Translations under genes and position numbers: made by a program
NCBI GenBank assembly: GCA_023433705.1
Contig: JAEYUC010000034.1
Span: 1 to 7,505, forward strand
Length of the DNA: 7,505 nucleotides
Source: Pseudomonadota bacterium
Lineage (GTDB): Bacteria > Pseudomonadota > Gammaproteobacteria > Steroidobacterales > Steroidobacteraceae
Reading direction: 5' to 3'
Notes under the pieces: model-generated
What the model was told of the DNA's origin: nothing
Seen by the model: the letters and a program-made list of their open reading frames with translations, nothing else
Database searches by the model: none
Shown: positions 6,532-7,505 of the stretch, piece by piece
Position numbering within the stretch: position 1 is the first letter of the stretch
How the letters are laid out: each line of letters opens with the position of its first letter

Positions 6532-7488
6532 ATGCCCATACCCGCAACGAAGTACATCTGGTTCAACGGCAAACTCGTCCCCTGGGAAAAGGCGACGGTG
6601 CACGTGCTCTCGCACGCCCTGCACTACGGTTCGTCGGTGTTCGAAGGTGTGCGTGCATATGAAACGCCGCGCGGTCCGGCGATCTTTCGCCTGAAGGACC
6701 ACACGAAGCGCCTGTTCGACTCGGCGAAGATCTACCGCATCAACATCCCGTTCACCGAAGACCAGCTCAACCACGCCCAGCGCGAAGTGATTGCGCAGAA
6801 CGGCCTGGCGCGCGGCGCGTACCTGCGCCCGGTCGCGTTTCGCGGTTACGGTGAAATCGGCGTCGTGCCGAAGATCGACCCGCCCGTCGACGTCGCGGTC
6901 GCAGCCTGGGAATGGGGCAAGTATCTCGGCGCCGCCGAAGATGAAGGCGTGGATGTCTGCGTCTCGTCCTGGCAGCGCGTCGCGCCGAACACGATTCCCG
7001 CGATGGCGAAGGCCGGCGGCAATTATCTCTCGAGCCAGCTCATCGGCCTCGAGGCCAAGCGCCTCGGCTTCGTCGAGGGCATCGGTCTGTCGACCGACGG
7101 CACCGTGAGCGAAGGCGCCGGTGAAAACCTGTTCCTCGTGAAGGATGGCGTCGTTTACACGCCGGGCGTTGCGCATTCGCTGCTGGCCGGCATCACGCGC
7201 CACAGCGTCATGACGCTCGCGAAGGATCTCGGCATCGAGGTGCGCGAGATCGCGATTCCGCGCGAGATGCTGTATCTCGCCGACGAGCTGTTCTTCACCG
7301 GCACCGCGACCGAAGTCGCGCCGATCCGTTCCGTCGACGGCATCCAGATCGGCAGCGGCAAGCGCGGACCCATCACGGCGAAACTGCAGGCCGCGTTCTT
7401 CGCGCTCGTGCAGGGCCGTTCGCAGGACAAGTACGGCTGGCTCGATCACGTCGACATGAGCACCGCCAAAGCCGCAGTAGCCGGTTAA
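6532..7488 (+). CDS. ilvE: Branched-chain amino acid aminotransferase
   Basis: IlvE transfers the amino group between glutamate and the keto acids of valine, leucine and isoleucine, using pyridoxal phosphate. The 318-residue product is a fold-type IV aminotransferase. The Schiff-base lysine is K160 in AMAKAGGNYLSSQL, matching E. coli K159/K160 by context. Other family motifs are HYGSSVFEGVRAY (31-43), SEGAGENLFLV (193-203; E194 is the glutamate near the pyridine nitrogen) and FFTGTATEVAPI (254-265). ATG 6532 has GGAG at 6521-6524, seven bases upstream, which supports the start. D-amino acid aminotransferase and aminodeoxychorismate lyase share the fold, but the GGNYLSS and FEGVRAY motifs fit IlvE. 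Only 17 bases follow the stop, showing no terminator, so the operon may continue beyond the window. Confidence 0.96.
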   Translation: MPIPATKYIWFNGKLVPWEKATVHVLSHALHYGSSVFEGVRAYETPRGPAIFRLKDHTKRLFDSAKIYRINIPFTEDQLNHAQREVIAQNGLARGAYLRPVAFRGYGEIGVVPKIDPPVDVAVAAWEWGKYLGAAEDEGVDVCVSSWQRVAPNTIPAMAKAGGNYLSSQLIGLEAKRLGFVEGIGLSTDGTVSEGAGENLFLVKDGVVYTPGVAHSLLAGITRHSVMTLAKDLGIEVREIAIPREMLYLADELFFTGTATEVAPIRSVDGIQIGSGKRGPITAKLQAAFFALVQGRSQDKYGWLDHVDMSTAKAAVAG

Positions 7489-7505
7489 CAGGTGGGTGCC
7501 GGGTG

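Noticed and set aside
5767..7449. 560-codon minus-strand open frame across leuA and ilvE
   Set aside because: It spans two well-supported genes on the other strand and has shadow-frame composition (Arg, Ala, Asp and His rich) without domains.
1..7505. Mobile elements, CRISPR arrays, tRNA or rRNA genes
   Set aside because: No transposase motifs, terminal repeats, regularly spaced repeats or tRNA-like folds were recognised; the window is occupied by metabolic genes and one regulatory leader.

Overview
This GC-rich window holds branched-chain amino acid (BCAA) biosynthesis genes arranged as two divergent gene sets around a regulatory region of about 340 bases (3587-3925). The gene families and the leader-peptide attenuator suggest a free-living, GC-rich proteobacterium, most likely a gammaproteobacterium related to the Xanthomonadales or Steroidobacter-like groups. 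That placement is inferred from gene style and context, not from a marker gene.

Minus strand, in transcription order: an M17 leucyl-aminopeptidase family protein (3586 to 2189), a major facilitator superfamily-like membrane transporter of unknown substrate (2173 to 875), and the first 278 codons of ilvD, dihydroxy-acid dehydratase (835 to the window edge). The gaps are 15 and 39 bases with no visible terminator, so one transcript is plausible.

Plus strand: a TTGACA-type promoter (about 3641-3670), a 47-residue leader peptide packed with Leu and Val codons (3683-3826), a strong Rho-independent terminator (3857-3893), then ilvC (3926-4924), leuA (4954-6510) and ilvE (6532-7488), separated by 29 and 21 bases. 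Together with ilvD these encode the second step (IlvC), third step (IlvD) and last step (IlvE) of valine/isoleucine synthesis and the entry step to leucine (LeuA). No acetolactate synthase gene (ilvB/ilvG/ilvN/ilvM) lies in the window.

The most notable feature is the ilvC leader. The region from codon 19 to 33 of the leader peptide is 12 of 15 Leu/Val. An 11-base segment in its 3' part (3789-3799) is perfectly complementary to the 5' arm of the terminator (3858-3868), and the same segment can instead pair with the Leu/Val codon stretch (3767-3774). These are the parts of a classical ribosome-mediated transcription attenuator, in which a stalled ribosome on scarce Leu-tRNA or Val-tRNA would permit antitermination and expression of ilvC-leuA-ilvE. 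No mobile elements, CRISPR arrays, tRNA or rRNA genes were seen.
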